The notes: generated by a model from the sequence alone, not told the origin. Numbered from the stretch's first letter, positions 27,101-35,688 are shown. The stretch: DNA of 64,000 nucleotides from Eggerthellaceae bacterium (GCA_017432445.1 JAFRJC010000079.1:1-64000), one strand, 5' to 3'. Program-made: numbers and translations.

Positions 27101-27310
27101 CCCAGCTCCTCTCGGCAATCCATTATCGCCCAAGCGAAGCCTGCATAGCGCTCAGCGTCCGATTTACCGCCGATTCACCATCCTCGCTGATGGCAGCCCC
27201 GTGTACGACGCAGTCAATGCCGCCAACCACGACCTGCCGCCACCCCCTCCACCCTCATCTAACCTAGCGGCCGCGTCAGCACCCGCCCTGCGCTCCTCTT
27301 AGCCACGACG

Positions 27311-27495
27311 CTCGGCGCGAACCGCTGCACGCGCAAGGGCACGCGAAAACTTTTCAGCGCCAGCACATGCACGCAGCTGAAAACTCAAGGCCCTCCGGGT
27401 TTCGCTTTCCACCCTTGGCGCCCTCCGCGAACCCCGCCGCAACGGGGCCCACGAGGCCCGCAAGGGGCGGGCCGCAGACAAAAGGAGGTCGCAAG
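27311..27495 (+). promoter_or_regulatory. Conserved leader, copy 1 (upstream of YraN-like gene)
   Basis: This 185-bp leader resembles 55290-55470 along its length. Shared blocks are CGCAAGGGC, GAAAACTTTTC, GAAAACTCA, GGCCCTCCGGGTTT, CGAACCCCGCCGCA, CCACGAGGCC and a final AAGGAGGTCG. TTTTCAGC (27351-27358) pairs with GCTGAAAA (27376-27383); the equivalent hairpin in copy 2 has different bases but still pairs. The stretch 27101-27310 to its left holds no recognised gene. Confidence 0.6.
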
Positions 27496-27867
27496 ATGAA
27501 GAAGAAGATGAAGAAGAGGGCCACGGCGGCAATCGCCCGGTACCTTGAGCTCAAGGGCTGCGAGATCCTCGAGGAGGGCTGGAGCCACGGCGGCGACACG
27601 GCAGATTTCATCGTCCTCGACGGCTACGAGATCGCCTTCGTGTTCGGCTTCGCGAGCGAAAACATCGGCGAGGGGATCCCAGACAGGGCGATCGACCGCA
27701 AGACGTTCGAGCGCCTGGCAGCCGCGTACCTGGCCGAGCATCCCGACCACGTCGACTGCGCGGTGCGCGCCGACATCGTCTCGCTGCTGGTTCTCTCGGA
27801 CAACCGGGCCATGATCCGCCACCACGTGAACGCGATCGACGCCAGCGGGCTCGACCTCCGCCCGTAG
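27496..27867 (+). CDS. Degenerate YraN/UPF0102-like protein
   Basis: The 123-residue protein has the layout of the YraN (UPF0102) nuclease-fold family: ATAAIARYLELKGCEILEEG, GGDTADFIVLDG, IAFVFGF, a lysine helix RKTFERLAAAYLAEHP and AVRADIVSLLV. The usual GEID and FVEVK catalytic residues are replaced (DTADF, FVFGF), so it is probably not an active nuclease. AAGGAGG precedes ATG 27496; the open frame to the left lies in the conserved leader. The leader is shared with the amidoligase gene at 55471. Confidence 0.6.
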   Translation: MKKKMKKRATAAIARYLELKGCEILEEGWSHGGDTADFIVLDGYEIAFVFGFASENIGEGIPDRAIDRKTFERLAAAYLAEHPDHVDCAVRADIVSLLVLSDNRAMIRHHVNAIDASGLDLRP

Positions 27868-27896
27868 GCTCCATCGGCCCCGCCTCCGGGCGGGGC

Positions 27897-27948
27897 GAGC
27901 CCCTCCGCCGGCATGACACGTTGCCAGAGGCGGAGGGGCTTTCCTTCT
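27897..27948 (+). terminator. Rho-independent terminator after YraN-like gene
   Basis: AGCCCCTCCGCC pairs with GGCGGAGGGGCT around a 23-base loop region, followed by TTCCTTCT. A second GC-rich hairpin (GCCCCGCCTCCGGGCGGGGC) lies immediately before it. It also separates the convergent SGNH hydrolase gene. Confidence 0.6.
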
Positions 27949-27976
27949 GATCGCGGCTGCGACACGAAGGGCTTGG

Positions 27977-28594
27977 TCAACCCCGCATTCCCGCGATTGC
28001 TTTGGCAAGTACTTCGGCAGCCAGCAGCGTCCCCGCTTCGCTTGGGTGAACCCCATCGGGACCGTAGAGGGCTTCGGCGCCGTTTGACTCGAAGAAAGCC
28101 TCGCCGATGTTCGCCAAGATGGCGTCGTATGACTCGGCGGCTTCCGTGAACGCGGACTGCAGCGCCGTATGCATGCTCTCGTAATCGTGTCCCAGGCCTT
28201 GAAGCTTCGTGCAGCCAGGAGCGTACGCCCACGTGGCGTAGACGATGGGCACTGCGCCGATTTCGCGCACCTGCGTGCAGAGCGCGGCTACGGAGCGAAG
28301 ATACGCCTCACGGAATCGCACGGGACCGTCGCTGCGCTCCTGGAGGACGACGTGCGTCCACTCGCCTTCTGCAAACGCCGCCTGCGTCATGGCGCCAAGT
28401 CTCGTCTTCGGGTTGAGGTGTTCCGAGAGCCTCGCGCCACCGCGAGCATGTACGACGACCTCGCCCCCGATGAAGCCGCCAAGCAAAGCTGGGAGCCTGT
28501 TCGAAGTCGTGAGGCTGTTGCCCAGCATCAAGACGCGCGGCACAGATGCGGGATCGCCAGCCTTTACTGGCGTCGATATAAAGCGGTTCGCCAT
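27977..28594 (-). CDS. SGNH/GDSL-type hydrolase-like protein
   Basis: The 205-residue protein has the block I serine in LGNSLT near residue 28, a glycine in ARGGARL, an asparagine-region substitute in VVLQERSDG, and the terminal DGVHPS (Asp and His) near residue 185. These fit an SGNH hydrolase acting on esters. ATG 28594 follows the stop of the macro-domain gene by 14 bp, with AGGACAGGA between them. It is the last gene of a seven-gene minus-strand operon starting at 32668. No signal peptide was seen, so it is probably cytoplasmic. Confidence 0.75.
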   Translation of the reverse strand: MANRFISTPVKAGDPASVPRVLMLGNSLTTSNRLPALLGGFIGGEVVVHARGGARLSEHLNPKTRLGAMTQAAFAEGEWTHVVLQERSDGPVRFREAYLRSVAALCTQVREIGAVPIVYATWAYAPGCTKLQGLGHDYESMHTALQSAFTEAAESYDAILANIGEAFFESNGAEALYGPDGVHPSEAGTLLAAEVLAKAIAGMRG

Positions 28595-28608
28595 CAGATG
28601 GTCCTGTC

Positions 28609-29589
28609 CTACCGATAGCAAGTTGCTTCGAAATCGGCCATCACGCTCTCCCCGAGCTGCTTCGACTCTTCGGACAGCACGCAGAACGTAATCGACATAT
28701 TCTGATCGTTATACTCGCCAAGCCAATCAAAGCACGCTTTGATGGCCACATACCACGCCGCGTCTTTGGGGTATCCGAAGATGCCGGAGGATATCAGCGG
28801 GAAGGCGATGCTCTCGCAGCCGTTCTCTGCGGCAACGTCGAGGGCGCGCCGGTAGCAGCTCGCGAGCAGCTCGGCCTCGCCGCAACGCCCTCCTTCCCAC
28901 ACGGGGCCGACCGCATGCACAACGTAGCGCGCCTTCAGGGCGAACCCGGGCGTGATGACCGCATCGCCCGTGTCGCAGTGGCCGATCTCCGCGCAAGCCC
29001 CCTGCATGTCGTCGTAGCCTGCCGACCGAAATATCGCGCCGCACACGCCGCCGCCCGCGCGGAGGCCCTCGTTAGCTGCGTTCACGACCGCATCAACGTC
29101 TATCCCCGTGATATCGGCAACGGTAATCTTGATATCGCCAACTCTGGCCCTTCTCTCAACGAAGCTCGAGCCCCTCCACCGGACCTCTCCGCCGACCACG
29201 AGCACGCCTGCCTTGACATCGCTAAGGTTCTCTCGCTCATCCTCGGTAAGCGGCCCATCCTGCACGAAGGCCCATCCGCGCGGAAGCTTCTCCAGGGCGC
29301 ACTCTGAGAAGGGGTCCGACCCGCACTGGCTCATGTACCTCATCATGTAAACGCCGGCGAACTCCATCTCGATCTCGGGCCAGACCCCCGTTTTGTCCCG
29401 AGAATCGTACCTGAGCTTTAACAGCAGCGAATCCGTCTCGTCGACGAACCTCGCGAGGTTCTTGTCCTGGCCGTCCGTCTTCGCCAGCGGGTCGTACTCG
29501 AAACCCGCCATGTACCAGTCGTGGAAGCAATCCGCTATGCGCATGAGCTCGTCTGCGTCAGCCTGGCTCTGTATGACGCGCCATTTCAT
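28609..29589 (-). CDS. Macro-domain protein with N-terminal unknown domain
   Basis: In this 326-residue protein, residues about 150-325 form a macro domain: IKITVADITGIDVDAVVNAAN, then GGGVCGAIFRSAG, VVHAVGPVW and FPLISSGIFGYP. Such domains bind or remove ADP-ribose, or hydrolyse O-acetyl-ADP-ribose. The first 145 residues are unrecognised and contain WYMAGFEYDP and two cysteines. GAGGAGTAA precedes the ATG. It may reverse ADP-ribosylation in the cell as part of the operon's function. Confidence 0.88.
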   Translation of the reverse strand: MKWRVIQSQADADELMRIADCFHDWYMAGFEYDPLAKTDGQDKNLARFVDETDSLLLKLRYDSRDKTGVWPEIEMEFAGVYMMRYMSQCGSDPFSECALEKLPRGWAFVQDGPLTEDERENLSDVKAGVLVVGGEVRWRGSSFVERRARVGDIKITVADITGIDVDAVVNAANEGLRAGGGVCGAIFRSAGYDDMQGACAEIGHCDTGDAVITPGFALKARYVVHAVGPVWEGGRCGEAELLASCYRRALDVAAENGCESIAFPLISSGIFGYPKDAAWYVAIKACFDWLGEYNDQNMSITFCVLSEESKQLGESVMADFEATCYR

Positions 29590-29593
29590 CCGG

Positions 29594-30334
29594 TTACTCC
29601 TCGTCGTCCTGTCCTACGAGCTCGCAGACCCATTCCGGCCTCTCGTCTCCGTCCGACACTTCCAAACCAACGATATCGAAGAGGCCCTCCCAGAATAATC
29701 CGAGCGTCTCGGGCCATGCGTTCGAGCCCTCGCTCGCGAACACCTTCCCGTTCTTGAGGCGGATCAGAAGGCTCCAGCCCCAGCCGTCCAGGACCATATA
29801 GCCGATGGGGGCGTATTCCCTGTTCCACGTCGGGACGCCCGCCTCTTCGATGAGGCTGCGAAGGCTCTCTTTCCCTTCCTGATCGAGTTTGACGGACTTC
29901 CCTTGGAAATCGCTTGCATCCTTCCATTCCGGGGCGACTTCGAGAGTCTCGCCGTCGTACACTGCCTTGGATTGCCCTCCGAGGAGCAATGCGGGCTCGT
30001 ACGTCAATTTCAGGTATTCGATCTCGTCGAAATCGAATTCAACGGCAGGATCGATGCGCTCGTGAAGGCAGATGCCCTTGTCGAAATCCTGGTCGACGAA
30101 CAACCCCTTCTCTTCTGCATAGGCCTGCACCTCGACCTCAGCATCGTCAATATCTTCGGGAGAGAACGGCCCGTAAGTCCCTGCGATGGTGTACTGCTCT
30201 TCGTCCTCGTCGAACTCGATGTCGGGCGCCAGCGACGCGAGCTCCTCCATCATGACCCATTTACCTAGTGGCCATTCATCGATTTGCCTGCAAAGCGCCT
30301 CTACGAGGGCGTCCCAGTTCTTCCTCTCGTTCAT
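29594..30334 (-). CDS. Acidic hypothetical protein, 246 residues
   Basis: This very acidic, soluble protein (MNERKNWDALVEALCRQIDE start; VCELVGQDDEE end) has aromatic-rich stretches such as YMVLDGWGWSLLIRL. The composition resembles immunity or SMI1/KNR4-like proteins, but no family was fixed. It lies in the middle of the seven-gene operon, 4 bp before the macro gene. AGGCAGGA precedes the start. Confidence 0.65.
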   Translation of the reverse strand: MNERKNWDALVEALCRQIDEWPLGKWVMMEELASLAPDIEFDEDEEQYTIAGTYGPFSPEDIDDAEVEVQAYAEEKGLFVDQDFDKGICLHERIDPAVEFDFDEIEYLKLTYEPALLLGGQSKAVYDGETLEVAPEWKDASDFQGKSVKLDQEGKESLRSLIEEAGVPTWNREYAPIGYMVLDGWGWSLLIRLKNGKVFASEGSNAWPETLGLFWEGLFDIVGLEVSDGDERPEWVCELVGQDDEE

Positions 30335-30355
30335 GATCCTGCCTTCCTCTCGCGT

Positions 30356-30559
30356 TTACCGCAAGCCATTCAAGCATTCATGGCAGTGCTTCCAGGTTAC
30401 CTTATGGAACATCAGCTCGCCATCCACCTCGACCCACTTCTTCAGGCAGAACGAGAACGGCCTGTCCGGGCAGTATGCGAGCATCGTGCACTTGCGCGCC
30501 GCCCTCTCCATCTCCTCGTCGGAGGGGAAGCTCTCCAGGATGTACTCTTCTTTCGACAT
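30356..30559 (-). CDS. Small cysteine-containing protein, 67 residues
   Basis: The protein starts MSKEEYILESFPSDEEMERA and has four cysteines and two histidines (KCTMLAYC, FCLKKW, KHCHECLNG) that could bind zinc. AGGAAGGA precedes ATG 30559. It lies between the Sel1 gene and the 246-residue gene in the same operon. No known family. Confidence 0.6.
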   Translation of the reverse strand: MSKEEYILESFPSDEEMERAARKCTMLAYCPDRPFSFCLKKWVEVDGELMFHKVTWKHCHECLNGLR

Positions 30560-30590
30560 GACGTTCCTTCCTCTATGACGAACTGCGGAC

Positions 30591-31460
30591 TTACTCGACC
30601 TCCTGCATGCAGCGCTTGATTCCCGCCCGCGAGCTGGCAAGCGCCTTCTCGTACCACGGCTCGCCGTTCTCGACTGCGAACTCCAGCGCATCGGCGGCAT
30701 GGCGGTACATCTGAAGCGCGCATGAGAAGCTCTGCTCGCATCCGAAGCCCTCCTCGAAGCATTCCGCCAGGCGAAGCGCGATGCTGCCCAGCACTACTGG
30801 CGTATCGCCATCCAGCGCGAGCTGTGACGCGCGGAGGTACCAGCTGTACGCGGAAGACGCATCGGGGTCGCAGCCGATGCCATCTCTGTACAGGTCGCCG
30901 AGCTTGTAGCATGCTTCCGGTATTCCAGCTTCAGCCGCGATTGAGAAGCACTCGAAGGCTCTCTCCTCGCGTGGATAAGGCCGCCTGTAGTCCTCCTCGG
31001 TCTCCAGGGTCATGGGATCGACCCAGTACCGGCCCTCGCAGCGATCGTAGCTGTAGACATAGCCCAGGCACATGCTCGCCAGCGCGTTGCCCCTGCCCGC
31101 GGAATGGCGGTAGAAGACCTCCGCAGCCCTGAAACAGTCGATGCGCTTCTCGCGGTCTTCGGGGTCGGTGTAGCCCATGCCCTCGCCGTAGTAGCAGCCA
31201 CCGTAATAAAGCGCATCCTCACCATCATCGTCATCGTGACCAGGGTTTGGAAACATGTGATCGATGTAGGGGTAGACCATCGTGTATGTACGCCCCTCAG
31301 CGTCTCCCTCATCGTCCAGAATGGGCTCGGTGACCCAGATAGCTGGCAGCTTATCCCCGTTGGGATATTCCGTCTCGCGACTAAAATCCACCTCGAAGAC
31401 AGGATCGTCGCGATGAATCCAGTACGTACCCCATTCCCTCCTCCCGTCTGGCTTAATCAT
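30591..31460 (-). CDS. Sel1-repeat protein
   Basis: The 289-residue protein has Sel1-type repeats from about residue 105: FYRHSAGRGNALASMCLGYV, a FECFSIAAEAGIPEACYKLG stretch ending GDLYRDGIG, and LRLAECFEEGFGC. Such repeats mediate protein contacts. The first 100 residues are unrecognised and acidic. It overlaps the HIRAN gene end by 8 bp. It is probably a scaffold for the operon's complex. Confidence 0.8.
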   Translation of the reverse strand: MIKPDGRREWGTYWIHRDDPVFEVDFSRETEYPNGDKLPAIWVTEPILDDEGDAEGRTYTMVYPYIDHMFPNPGHDDDDGEDALYYGGCYYGEGMGYTDPEDREKRIDCFRAAEVFYRHSAGRGNALASMCLGYVYSYDRCEGRYWVDPMTLETEEDYRRPYPREERAFECFSIAAEAGIPEACYKLGDLYRDGIGCDPDASSAYSWYLRASQLALDGDTPVVLGSIALRLAECFEEGFGCEQSFSCALQMYRHAADALEFAVENGEPWYEKALASSRAGIKRCMQEVE

Positions 31461-31872
31461 CGAGGCTCACCTCCATGTGCAACTTGTTCCAGGTGCCGAG
31501 CTTCTCTTTGCCCGTGAGCTTGCCTGAAAGCGCTTTGCCGCCGTCCATGAGGCGCGCGAGCACCTCGTTGCAGTCCGCCGGCACGAAGCCGATCCTGTCG
31601 TCACCGGCGAAGACCTTTATCGCCCAGTAGTCGGCCAGGTTGCCCGGCTCGCGCTCGAAGCGCAGGTCAGAACCAACCTCGAGTCTCTCGACGATTCCAT
31701 CGATACCGCGGATATGCGTCGTGCCTGCGACGCGCGTGTCCTCGATGAGAACGATCTTGCTCTGGAAGGGCACGGGGATAGAGAGCGGCGTTCCCGTCGC
31801 GCTCGCCGCAGCGATTACGCCGCCAGCGCCGATTGTCGTTATCGCCGAGCTGTTGGCAACGTTCGCGTTCAT
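31453..31872 (-). CDS. HIRAN-domain protein
   Basis: In this 139-residue protein, residues about 47-125 form a HIRAN domain: VAGTTHIRG, L..GSDLRFEREPGN, AIKVFAGDDRIGFVPADCNE and LARLMDGGKALSGK. HIRAN domains bind single-stranded DNA ends in SWI2/SNF2 helicases (HLTF) and occur alone in bacterial DNA-processing operons. The N-terminal 30 residues are low complexity. It starts 1 bp after the upstream stop. Confidence 0.85.
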   Translation of the reverse strand: MNANVANSSAITTIGAGGVIAAASATGTPLSIPVPFQSKIVLIEDTRVAGTTHIRGIDGIVERLEVGSDLRFEREPGNLADYWAIKVFAGDDRIGFVPADCNEVLARLMDGGKALSGKLTGKEKLGTWNKLHMEVSLDD

Positions 31873-31873
31873 G

Positions 31874-32668
31874 TCACTTCCTCCCGGCCAACTCGTTGAA
31901 GCGCTCGTCGTAGGCCCGAGCCGCCGCCTTCTGCTCCTCGATCTGACGCTTCAGCCCCGACGTTCGGCGTACGACCCATGCGCCGTCCTCGAGCTTATCC
32001 TTCAGCGCGTAGGGGTTCGACTGCTTGAGCTCCTCGAGCTGCTGGCCCACGACGCGCTCCTGCGCGAGCACGAGCTCGAGCTCGGCGCTCGCCTCGTCTC
32101 CCTCCAGGTCGGCGCCTTCAGGCTCGGCGCCCATTCCCTCGGTTGCGACGTCGATGGCCCGGAGCATCTCGAGGTCGCCGTGCTCGTACGCAACCTGCGC
32201 GACCATGAAGAAGCGCGCCGCCTCCTCGGACTGGCCCGGGTGCAGGTCGGGGTGCAGCCTCTTGATGAGCTCTCGGTGCAACCTCACGAGCTCCCGGGAT
32301 TCGGCGGGTGACAGCTGCTTCGAACCGGCCATTCGCTCGGCGGCCTGAAGGAACGCCTCGACGCTCTTGGCGAGCAAGGCGTCCCAATCGGCAAGCTCCT
32401 CGTCGAGCTGCGCCTCGAACTCGTCTTCGGCGAAGGTCCCGCCGGCATTCGCGCGCGCCTGCGCGAGCGAGTAGCGGCGCCGGGCGCGGCGGGCGGCGAT
32501 CTGCCATTTCAGGAGCTCGTTCTCGAGGTAGCCGATCTTCGTCGCGTACTCCGCCTCGACGCGCGGGTTCACCTGCAGGGTGATGTCGTCGATCTCGAGG
32601 AGCAGCTCGGCGATCCGGCTGCGGGCCTCGGCGATCTGGTCCTGAATGCTGACGGCTACGTTCTCCAT
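31874..32668 (-). CDS. Coiled-coil protein with J-domain-like region
   Basis: The 264-residue protein has an N-terminal coiled coil (about 1-75) and a J-like region near residues 125-170, RLHRELIKRLHPDLHPGQS followed by FMVAQVAYEHGDLEML, which contains the HPD motif of DnaJ co-chaperones. A C-terminal charged coiled coil follows. It is the first gene of the seven-gene operon ending at 27977. It may recruit Hsp70 or act only as a structural piece. Confidence 0.75.
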   Translation of the reverse strand: MENVAVSIQDQIAEARSRIAELLLEIDDITLQVNPRVEAEYATKIGYLENELLKWQIAARRARRRYSLAQARANAGGTFAEDEFEAQLDEELADWDALLAKSVEAFLQAAERMAGSKQLSPAESRELVRLHRELIKRLHPDLHPGQSEEAARFFMVAQVAYEHGDLEMLRAIDVATEGMGAEPEGADLEGDEASAELELVLAQERVVGQQLEELKQSNPYALKDKLEDGAWVVRRTSGLKRQIEEQKAAARAYDERFNELAGRK

Positions 32669-32840
32669 GACGCCCCCTTTCGCTTACGGTAACCATTCTC
32701 CCAATATCGAAAGCTCGGGGAGTACCTTGCATGGGACAATCGAATGCCATTCGCGGTTATCGATTTCAACGCTTATTGGCCTGATGACAGGTCGATTTGA
32801 CAATATAAACGCTGGTTCCGATAACGCTTAAGCGCTCAGC

Positions 32841-33233
32841 TCATCGCGTCTTGCCGAGCACGCAGTCCGCGAAAGCCCGCGCGAGGGTCAGCGGGTGCTC
32901 GGGGAACATCCCGTCGTAATCCGCCTTCTCTGACAGGTTCATCAGGGCGCCGCGCTTCCATTCTGGGTCGTACGGGTCCTCATTCCAACCCTGCATCCCC
33001 TCGTCGGTGATGGTGATCAGGCCCTCCCTGCGGCATAGCTCGCCGATCAACGCGTCCCGCATTCCGGTCGTGCCGATCTCCTCGAACTGCCCCTGGAAGT
33101 GCGTCGCGCCGTCATCGGCCGCGATGTCCATCGAGAGGATGTAGAGGGCGCCTTTGCATATCTCGCCGTCCATCAAGAGGTTCTTGACAATGGTGTAGAC
33201 GTAGGGCTTGCCGTCGAGCACGCCTGATTCCAC
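32841..33233 (-). pseudogene. C-terminal part of interrupted hypothetical protein
   Basis: The 130-codon frame begins at a GTG (33233) without a clear ribosome site. It is in the same frame as the 73-codon stretch to its right, separated only by TAA at 33255-33257 and seven further sense codons (DNQGLIE, just before the GTG). Read through, the two give one continuous protein of about 205 residues. The family was not identified. Confidence 0.55.
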
Positions 33234-33254
33234 CTCGATGAGCCCCTGGTTATC

Positions 33255-33473
33255 TTACAGGAAGCCGTGGACCGCGTCGATCACCGTCTCCTGGTCGTAG
33301 GGCATGCGCTGGTCCTCATCGATATGGTGGGCTAGCACGAAGCAATACGCCTGCCCGGTTTGGACCACGAGCGGGATGGAGCCTGCCGGGTCCTCGGGCT
33401 CCGAGGGAACGCGCTGGTAGTACTCGGGAACGTTGAACCTGAATCCCTCGACCTCGAATGTGTTCTCACTCAT
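33255..33473 (-). pseudogene. N-terminal part of interrupted hypothetical protein
   Basis: This part starts at ATG 33473, six bases after GGAGG (another ATG at 33476 is too close), and runs 72 codons to an in-frame TAA. The sequence (VEGFRFNVPEYYQ, QTGQAYCFVLAHHI, ETVIDAVHGFL) flows into the next stretch as DNQGLIEVESG, as a single domain would. It is probably a nonsense mutation in a once-intact gene. Confidence 0.55.
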
Positions 33474-33500
33474 CATTCGCCTCCATACTCGTGTTTCAAC

Positions 33501-34004
33501 CTAGTCCCAGCACATACATAAGCCGGAATTGCTCAAGTCGCCGCCGCACTCGGGGCATTTCAGGGCTGGGGCTTCTCCGGACTCGACGTCGACGACCGAC
33601 ATCGGCTTGCCGCATTTCTCGCAGGAATGCACCCGCTCCTTGACGAGGTCGTAATCCTCGTGAAGGTCGTCCTCCATGACGTACGGAACATATCCCCATT
33701 CACCGGCCGTCTTCTCACCGAACTGCTTTTTCAGCAGCTTGCCGACGTCCTTGGGGGCGTAGAGCGACATGCCGTAGCCTACTTCCCAGCAGCCGCAGTC
33801 GTCGCAGCGGTACAGCCTCAGCTCCGCGTCGACGGCGAAATGCTCGATGCCACGCGCCGCTTCCTGCCACTCACGGCCGTAGGCCCCGTCGAGGACGTCC
33901 TTGACCGCCTGCCGGTACACCTCGGGGAAAGCCATCCCCGCCCCGACGCTAACATCGTAGTTCACACCGCACTTCTCGCAATGGTAGTAGTATCCGCTGC
34001 CCAT
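33501..34004 (-). CDS. Zinc-ribbon protein with three Cys pairs
   Basis: The 167-residue protein carries CEKCG near residue 9, CDDCGCWEVGYG near 67, and CEKCG ... CPECGGDLSNSGLCMCW at the C-terminus. It could bind two or three zinc ions. ATG 34004 was chosen because the 57-bp leader before it is nearly identical to that before the GTG at 37014. It is divergent from a WYL regulator 187 bp away. Function unknown. Confidence 0.7.
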   Translation of the reverse strand: MGSGYYYHCEKCGVNYDVSVGAGMAFPEVYRQAVKDVLDGAYGREWQEAARGIEHFAVDAELRLYRCDDCGCWEVGYGMSLYAPKDVGKLLKKQFGEKTAGEWGYVPYVMEDDLHEDYDLVKERVHSCEKCGKPMSVVDVESGEAPALKCPECGGDLSNSGLCMCWD

Positions 34005-34060
34005 TGTTGCCGCCCTTCTCCCTTCCCGCACTACTCTTTGGCGGGACAGCATTATTATCA
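34005..34060 (-). promoter_or_regulatory. Duplicated leader, copy A
   Basis: Directly before the zinc-ribbon start, about 56 bp match 36958-37013 almost base for base. Shared blocks are GATAAT, CGCCAAAGAG, AGTGCGGGAAGGGAGAAGGG and GGCAAC, then the start codon. It contains the ribosome site and probably more, since the match exceeds what a ribosome site needs. Confidence 0.6.
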
Positions 34061-34191
34061 TTCAAAGCAGCTCCGCAGCGTGTACCGTGAAAAGGACAGG
34101 GGGGCTGCTGTTGGCCGTCTATTTGTGCTACAGTTCACCTATCAGACTGCGACGATGCAGCCAGGAAAAAACGCCGGGAGAAGAGGTTCTC

Positions 34192-35175
34192 ATGGCAGCG
34201 AACGGCAAGCAAAAGCTCAAGCTCCTCTACCTGTACAAGATGCTCGACGAGCAGACCGACGCCGAACACGGTCTGTCCATGGCCCAGATACTCGAGAAGC
34301 TCGAGGAGCAGGGCATCACGGCCGAACGCAAGGGCATCTACAAGGACCTCAACGTGCTGCGGGAGTTCGGCTGCACGATAGGCACCATCCAGCACATGCC
34401 CGTGGAGTACACCATGGAGAAGACGGGCCTCGACCTAGCCGAGCTCACGCTGCTCGTCGACGCGGTGCAGTCGAGCCGCTTCCTCACCCAGCGAACGGCC
34501 AACCGGCTCGTCAAGAAGCTCTCTGACCTCGCGAGCGTCCACGAACGCGATGCGCTCAAGCGGCGAGTGCACGTCGACGGCCGCGTGAAGAGCCAGTCGG
34601 ACTCGGTCTTCTACAACGTCGACACGATCCACGAGGCCATGAGGCTCAAGCGCAAGGTGGCGTTCCTCTACTTCAAGTACGACAGCAACATGAACCCCGA
34701 GGCGCAGCACGACGGCAAGCTCTACGTGCAGACGCCGGTACACGTCGTGTTCGCGAACGGCTACTACTACCTCATCGGCTGGTCGGACAACCACGAGGAC
34801 TTCGTACGCTTCAGGATCGACCGCATGAGGCTTCTGCAGGTGTCCGACGAGAAGGCGACACGCAACCAGGAGATCGCCAACTACGCCTTCGAGGATTTCG
34901 CCTACCAGGCCTTCGGCATGTACGGTGGCGAGCCGGTCAGCGCCAAGCTGCGCGTGGCGCCAGACGCCATGGACATCGTCGCCGACCGCTTCGGCACGGA
35001 CGTGCCCACAAGGCCCCGCAAGGACGGCGGCGCCGAGGTGTCGGTAACCGTGCGCAAGAGCGCGCAGTTCTTCGGCTGGGTAGCCGGCATGAACGGGGCC
35101 GTGACGATCGCGGGACCAAAGAAGCTCGCAGACGAGTACCGCTCCTGGCTGCGGGGTCTAGCAGAACAGGCCTAA
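34192..35175 (+). CDS. WYL-domain transcriptional regulator
   Basis: The 327-residue protein has an N-terminal winged helix (about 5-65: LKLLYLYKMLDEQTDAEHGL, MAQILEKLEEQGI, KGIYKDLNVLREFG), a WYL domain (about 140-215, FANGYYYLIGWSDN, FRIDRM) and a WCX domain at the end. ATG 34192 follows GGGAGAAGAGG. It is a paralogue of the regulator at 25243 and lies between small accessory genes, so it may regulate the divergent zinc-ribbon gene or act elsewhere on the element. Confidence 0.88.
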   Translation: MAANGKQKLKLLYLYKMLDEQTDAEHGLSMAQILEKLEEQGITAERKGIYKDLNVLREFGCTIGTIQHMPVEYTMEKTGLDLAELTLLVDAVQSSRFLTQRTANRLVKKLSDLASVHERDALKRRVHVDGRVKSQSDSVFYNVDTIHEAMRLKRKVAFLYFKYDSNMNPEAQHDGKLYVQTPVHVVFANGYYYLIGWSDNHEDFVRFRIDRMRLLQVSDEKATRNQEIANYAFEDFAYQAFGMYGGEPVSAKLRVAPDAMDIVADRFGTDVPTRPRKDGGAEVSVTVRKSAQFFGWVAGMNGAVTIAGPKKLADEYRSWLRGLAEQA

Positions 35176-35576
35176 ACCCTCCTCCAGCAAAGGTCGCATT
35201 CGCGGTTGTCGGCCATGCCGGCACCGTCGAGATCGGGCACGGGTATGGCGCGCGCTCGCGTGTCCACCGCACCCTGCCAGAGGACGGCAGGCCTCGGCCC
35301 CAGGCACACCACGATGTCGGTGCGCTCGAAGCGCAGCACCTCCAGGCCGTCGTGCCACTCGTCCGCGAGGTCGTCCCACAGCCGATAGCGCTCGACCAAA
35401 TCGCCTGCATCTTCCGTGCGAACATCTGTAGGACCGCCCTGGAACGAGAGCGACAGAACAAGCCTACCTTCCAGATAAACCGGGCCGTCTTGGGGAACGA
35501 GACGATCGGGCACGCTGTCCGCGCGATTCGTGTCACCGAATACCGCATGCGCGTTCAATCCGTGCTTGCCGCTCAT
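35172..35576 (-). CDS. Hypothetical protein, 134 residues
   Basis: This soluble protein starts MSGKHGLNAHAVFGDTNRAD and has repeated strand-like segments (VYLEGRLVLSLSFQGG, RLWDDLADEWHDGLEVL). It ends CDLCWRRV. The gene is convergent with the WYL gene and overlaps it by 4 bp. No family recognised. Confidence 0.6.
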   Translation of the reverse strand: MSGKHGLNAHAVFGDTNRADSVPDRLVPQDGPVYLEGRLVLSLSFQGGPTDVRTEDAGDLVERYRLWDDLADEWHDGLEVLRFERTDIVVCLGPRPAVLWQGAVDTRARAIPVPDLDGAGMADNRECDLCWRRV

Positions 35577-35688
35577 AGCATTCCGTTCCTTTCCCGGCTC
35601 TTCAGTCGTCGTAGTCTTGCCTCATTTGCTCCACCATAGCTTGGAGCTTCGCCTTCCAAGTCCTCGTCTTGGGACTTGGTTTTATTCG

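Noticed and set aside
27090-27302. 70-codon plus-strand frame with a proline run
   Set aside because: No ribosome site; it overlaps the start of the 65-residue gene, and only a short part looks coding, so it is at most a remnant.
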